Shown here: positions 61,823 through 64,000 of the stretch, one piece after another | How the letters are laid out: each line of letters opens with the position of its first letter | How positions within the stretch are numbered: the first letter of the stretch is position 1 | From: REEB95 sp035934235 | Lineage (GTDB): Bacteria; Pseudomonadota; Alphaproteobacteria; ATCC43930; CGMCC-115725 | Assembly: GCA_035934235.1 (NCBI GenBank) | Contig: DASYYB010000027.1 | Coordinates: 53,941-117,940 of the forward strand | Length of the DNA: 64,000 nucleotides | Direction of reading: 5' to 3' | Notes under the pieces: model-generated | Told to the model about the DNA's origin: nothing | Databases searched by the model: none | The model's input: only the letters and a program-made list of their open reading frames with translations | Made by a program: the position numbers and the translations under genes

Positions 61823-63790
61823 ATGCCCGAGCCCAAAGCCGCCGATTCGATCACGGTCACGCTGCCCGATGGCGCCGCGCGCCACTTTCCGCGCGGCGTC
61901 ACCGGCGCCGACATCGCCAAGGCGATCGGTCCGGGTCTCGCCAAGGCGGCCCTTGCTGTCATGATCGACGGCACGCCCCGGGATTTGGCCGCGCCGGTGA
62001 AGCAGGACGCCAAGATCGCCATCCTGACGCGCGATTCGCCGCCGGCGCTCGAGATCATCCGTCACGACGCGGCGCACGTCATGGCCGAGGCGGTAAAGGA
62101 GCTCTATCCCGAAACCCAGGTGACGTTCGGTCCGGCGACCGACACCGGCTTCTACTACGATTTCGCGCGCGACACGCCGTTCACGCCCGAGGATCTGGCG
62201 AAGATCGAGCAGCGCATGCACGAGATCGTCGATCGCGACGAGGGCATCACCCGCGAGGAGTGGGAACGCGACAAGGCGGTGCAGTTCTTCGCCGACCAGG
62301 GCGAGAAGTACAAGGCGGAGTGGATCCACGAAATCCCGGCGCGCGAGGCGATCAGCCTCTATCGCCAGGGTCGTTTCGTCGATCTCTGCATCGGGCCGCA
62401 TCTGCCGTCGACCGGCAAGCTCGGCCACGCCTTCAAGCTCACCAAGGTCGCCGGCGCCTATTGGCGCGGCGATGCGCGCAACGCCCAGCTCCAACGCGTC
62501 TACGGCACCGCCTGGGCGCACGAGAAGGACCTGAAGCAGTACCTGTTCCAGCTCGAAGAGGCCGAGAAGCGCGACCATCGCCGTCTCGGCCGCGAGCTCG
62601 ATCTCTTCCACCAGCAAGAAGAGGCGGCCGGCAGCGTTTTCTGGCACCCGAAAGGCTGGACGCTCTATCGCACGATCGAGAATTACATCCGCATGCGGCT
62701 CGGTCGCGCCGGTTATGTCGAGGTACGCACGCCGCAGCTCATCGATCGCAAGCTGTGGGAGGAATCCGGCCACTGGGAAAAATTCGGCGAGCACATGTTC
62801 ACCGTCGAGAACGCCGACAAGGACACCGGTGTCAAGCGCGTGCTCGCAATCAAGCCGATGAATTGTCCTGGCCACGTGCAGATCTATCGCCAGCATCTGC
62901 ATTCCTACCGCGAGCTGCCGCTGCGCATGGCCGAATTCGGCGCCTGCCACCGCAACGAGCCGTCGGGCGCCTTGCATGGCATCATGCGCGTGCGCGCCTT
63001 CACCCAGGACGACGCGCACATCTTCTGCACCGAGGATCAGATCACGTCCGAAAGCGTCGCCTTCTGTGATCTGCTGCGTTCGGTCTATCGCGACTTCGGC
63101 TTCGAGGACGTGTCGGTCAAATTTTCCGACCGGCCGGCGAAGCGCGCCGGCGACGATGCGGTCTGGGACAGGGCCGAAGCCGCGCTCAAGACCGCGGTCG
63201 AGGCGGCGAAGCTGCCGTACACGCTCAATCCCGGCGAAGGCGCGTTCTACGGGCCCAAGCTCGAATTCGTGCTGCGCGACGCGATCGGCCGTGATTGGCA
63301 ATGCGGCACACTGCAGGTGGATTTCGTCCTGCCCGAACGGCTCGATGCCAATTACATCGGCGAGGACGGCCAGCGCCATCGGCCGGTGATGTTGCATCGC
63401 GCCATCCTGGGCTCGCTCGAGCGCTTCATCGCCATTCTGATCGAGCAGCACGCCGGCCGGTTTCCGCTCTGGCTGGCGCCGGTGCAGGCGGTGGTCGCGA
63501 CCATCACCTCGGACGCGGATGCCTATGCCGGCGCGGTGCTCGAGGCCTTAACCAAGGCCGGCCTGCGGGCGACGGCCGACCTGCGCAACGAAAAGATCAA
63601 CCTCAAGGTGCGCGAGCACAGTCTCGCGAAAGTGCCACTGCTACTGGTCGTGGGTGCCCGCGAAGCCGAAACCCAAAGCGTTGCGCTGCGTCGGCTGGGC
63701 GGAAAAGAGCAGGAAATCCTTGCGCTGGGCGAAGCCATCGCTAGATTGAAAGGCGAGGCAGCCGTGCCATCTGCGGCGCCCATATCTTAA
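61823..63790 (+). CDS. thrS: Threonyl-tRNA synthetase
   Basis: 655 residues from the ATG at 61823. TGS domain (ITVTLPDGAARHFPRGV) at the N terminus; editing domain with the HDAAH motif (RHDAAHVMAEAV); class II core with zinc-binding Cys in IKPMNCPGHVQIY, motif 2 FGACHRNEPSGALHGIMRVRAF and motif 3 LHRAILGSLERF; C-terminal anticodon-binding domain. It charges and proofreads tRNA-Thr. It stands directly upstream of infC, as in most bacteria. Confidence 0.97.
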   Translation: MPEPKAADSITVTLPDGAARHFPRGVTGADIAKAIGPGLAKAALAVMIDGTPRDLAAPVKQDAKIAILTRDSPPALEIIRHDAAHVMAEAVKELYPETQVTFGPATDTGFYYDFARDTPFTPEDLAKIEQRMHEIVDRDEGITREEWERDKAVQFFADQGEKYKAEWIHEIPAREAISLYRQGRFVDLCIGPHLPSTGKLGHAFKLTKVAGAYWRGDARNAQLQRVYGTAWAHEKDLKQYLFQLEEAEKRDHRRLGRELDLFHQQEEAAGSVFWHPKGWTLYRTIENYIRMRLGRAGYVEVRTPQLIDRKLWEESGHWEKFGEHMFTVENADKDTGVKRVLAIKPMNCPGHVQIYRQHLHSYRELPLRMAEFGACHRNEPSGALHGIMRVRAFTQDDAHIFCTEDQITSESVAFCDLLRSVYRDFGFEDVSVKFSDRPAKRAGDDAVWDRAEAALKTAVEAAKLPYTLNPGEGAFYGPKLEFVLRDAIGRDWQCGTLQVDFVLPERLDANYIGEDGQRHRPVMLHRAILGSLERFIAILIEQHAGRFPLWLAPVQAVVATITSDADAYAGAVLEALTKAGLRATADLRNEKINLKVREHSLAKVPLLLVVGAREAETQSVALRRLGGKEQEILALGEAIARLKGEAAVPSAAPIS

Positions 63791-63808
63791 GCAAGCAAGG
63801 AGCGTGTT

Positions 63809-63815
63809 GGAGGTG
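63809..63815 (+). promoter_or_regulatory. Shine-Dalgarno GGAGGTG of infC
   Basis: GGAGGTG matches the anti-Shine-Dalgarno over seven bases. The GGAGG core ends 6 bases before the ATA codon at 63820, the strongest ribosome site seen in the window, and decides the unusual start. Confidence 0.8.
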
Positions 63816-63819
63816 TTTC

Positions 63820-64000
63820 ATACCGCCTAGACTACCCCCCGCCGTTGCGCATCGAGGGACCGCGCATGATGGTCCTCGCGTCAACGACGAGATCGCCGCG
63901 GCGCGTCTGCGCCTCGTCGACGAACGTGGCAACATGGTGGGCGTCGTCACCCGACACGAAGCCCTGACCCGCGCCCAAGAAGCCGGCCTCGATCTGGTCG
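63820..64000 (+). CDS. infC: Translation initiation factor IF-3, N-terminal part (AUA start; cut by window edge)
   Basis: The IF-3 N domain is plain in the frame containing GPRVNDEI, RLRLVDERGNMVGVV and EALTRAQEAGLDLV, and the frame continues past the window. In that frame there is no ATG, GTG or TTG between the TAG at 63742 and the conserved domain. The codon ATA at 63820 has an ideal Shine-Dalgarno six bases upstream, giving about 18 residues before GPRVNDEI. E. coli infC starts with AUU, which lets IF-3 limit its own translation; an AUA start would serve the same purpose. The gene lies 29 bases after thrS. Confidence 0.85.
   Translation, partial: MPPRLPPAVAHRGTAHDGPRVNDEIAAARLRLVDERGNMVGVVTRHEALTRAQEAGLDLV

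Overview
The window is an ordinary piece of a GC-rich alphaproteobacterial chromosome, most like the Rhodospirillales/Reyranella side of the class. This is inferred from gene order and families: the pckA/chvI-chvG/hprK/rapZ/EIIA-Man/HPr/EI locus, adjacent alpha-type addB-addA, a PAS_5 regulator, the hsp20-DUF1150 pair, an FYDLN-acid zinc-ribbon protein beside aroA-cmk-rpsA-ihfB, and an rpoN-ptsN-lpt-kdsD cluster. I see no insertion sequence, prophage, CRISPR array, integron or plasmid function. No gap between genes exceeds about 300 bases.

Layout. 1-8.5 kb: the end of a proline-rich repeat protein, a lipoprotein hydrolase coupled to an orphan ABC ATPase, a zf-CHCC protein, polA, a PAS_5 protein, and a group of uncharacterised small and membrane proteins. 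8.5-15.5 kb: a FAD monooxygenase, an exported hydrolase, pckA with a structured leader, a HugZ-like flavin protein, and a divergent MFS/AraC pair. 15.5-22 kb: the ChvI/ChvG two-component system, then a tightly overlapping regulatory PTS (HPr kinase, RapZ, EIIA-Man, HPr, EI) with no sugar permease. 22-32 kb: a ferredoxin-NADP reductase, then tsaE-amgK-murU-addB-addA (tRNA modification, peptidoglycan recycling, recombination) and trxA. 32-43 kb, minus strand: aroA-cmk, rpsA, ihfB, lapA, a cyclodeaminase-like gene, pyrF, trpF, trpB, trpA, accD, folC. 43-45 kb: FYDLN-acid protein, tRNA-Ala(GGC), hsp20, DUF1150. 45-51.3 kb, minus strand: tRNA-Leu(CAG)-rnd, then kdsD-lptC-lptA-lptB-rpoN-ptsN (Kdo synthesis and LPS export with nitrogen PTS control). 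51.4-64 kb: NDUFA9-like and GST genes, a TPR protein with an RND efflux pair, a CMD-family protein, a hydrolase, two glycosyltransferases, thrS, and the first part of infC.

Most genes are housekeeping and familiar. The signals worth a second look are mostly small-scale: an AUA start codon for infC with a full Shine-Dalgarno; a pckA leader with a 12-bp direct repeat around a hairpin; short perfect hairpins that swallow the stop codons of converging genes; a tRNA-Leu gene that heads the RNase D transcript; a hairpin just before the rpsA ribosome binding site; and apparent gene losses or insertions in conserved clusters (no hpf between rpoN and ptsN, five genes between pckA and chvI counting the AraC gene's partner block). 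I did not find a convincing new multi-gene system. Starts were chosen from Shine-Dalgarno sites, overlap with neighbours and family alignments from memory; several differ from the longest open frame and are flagged.
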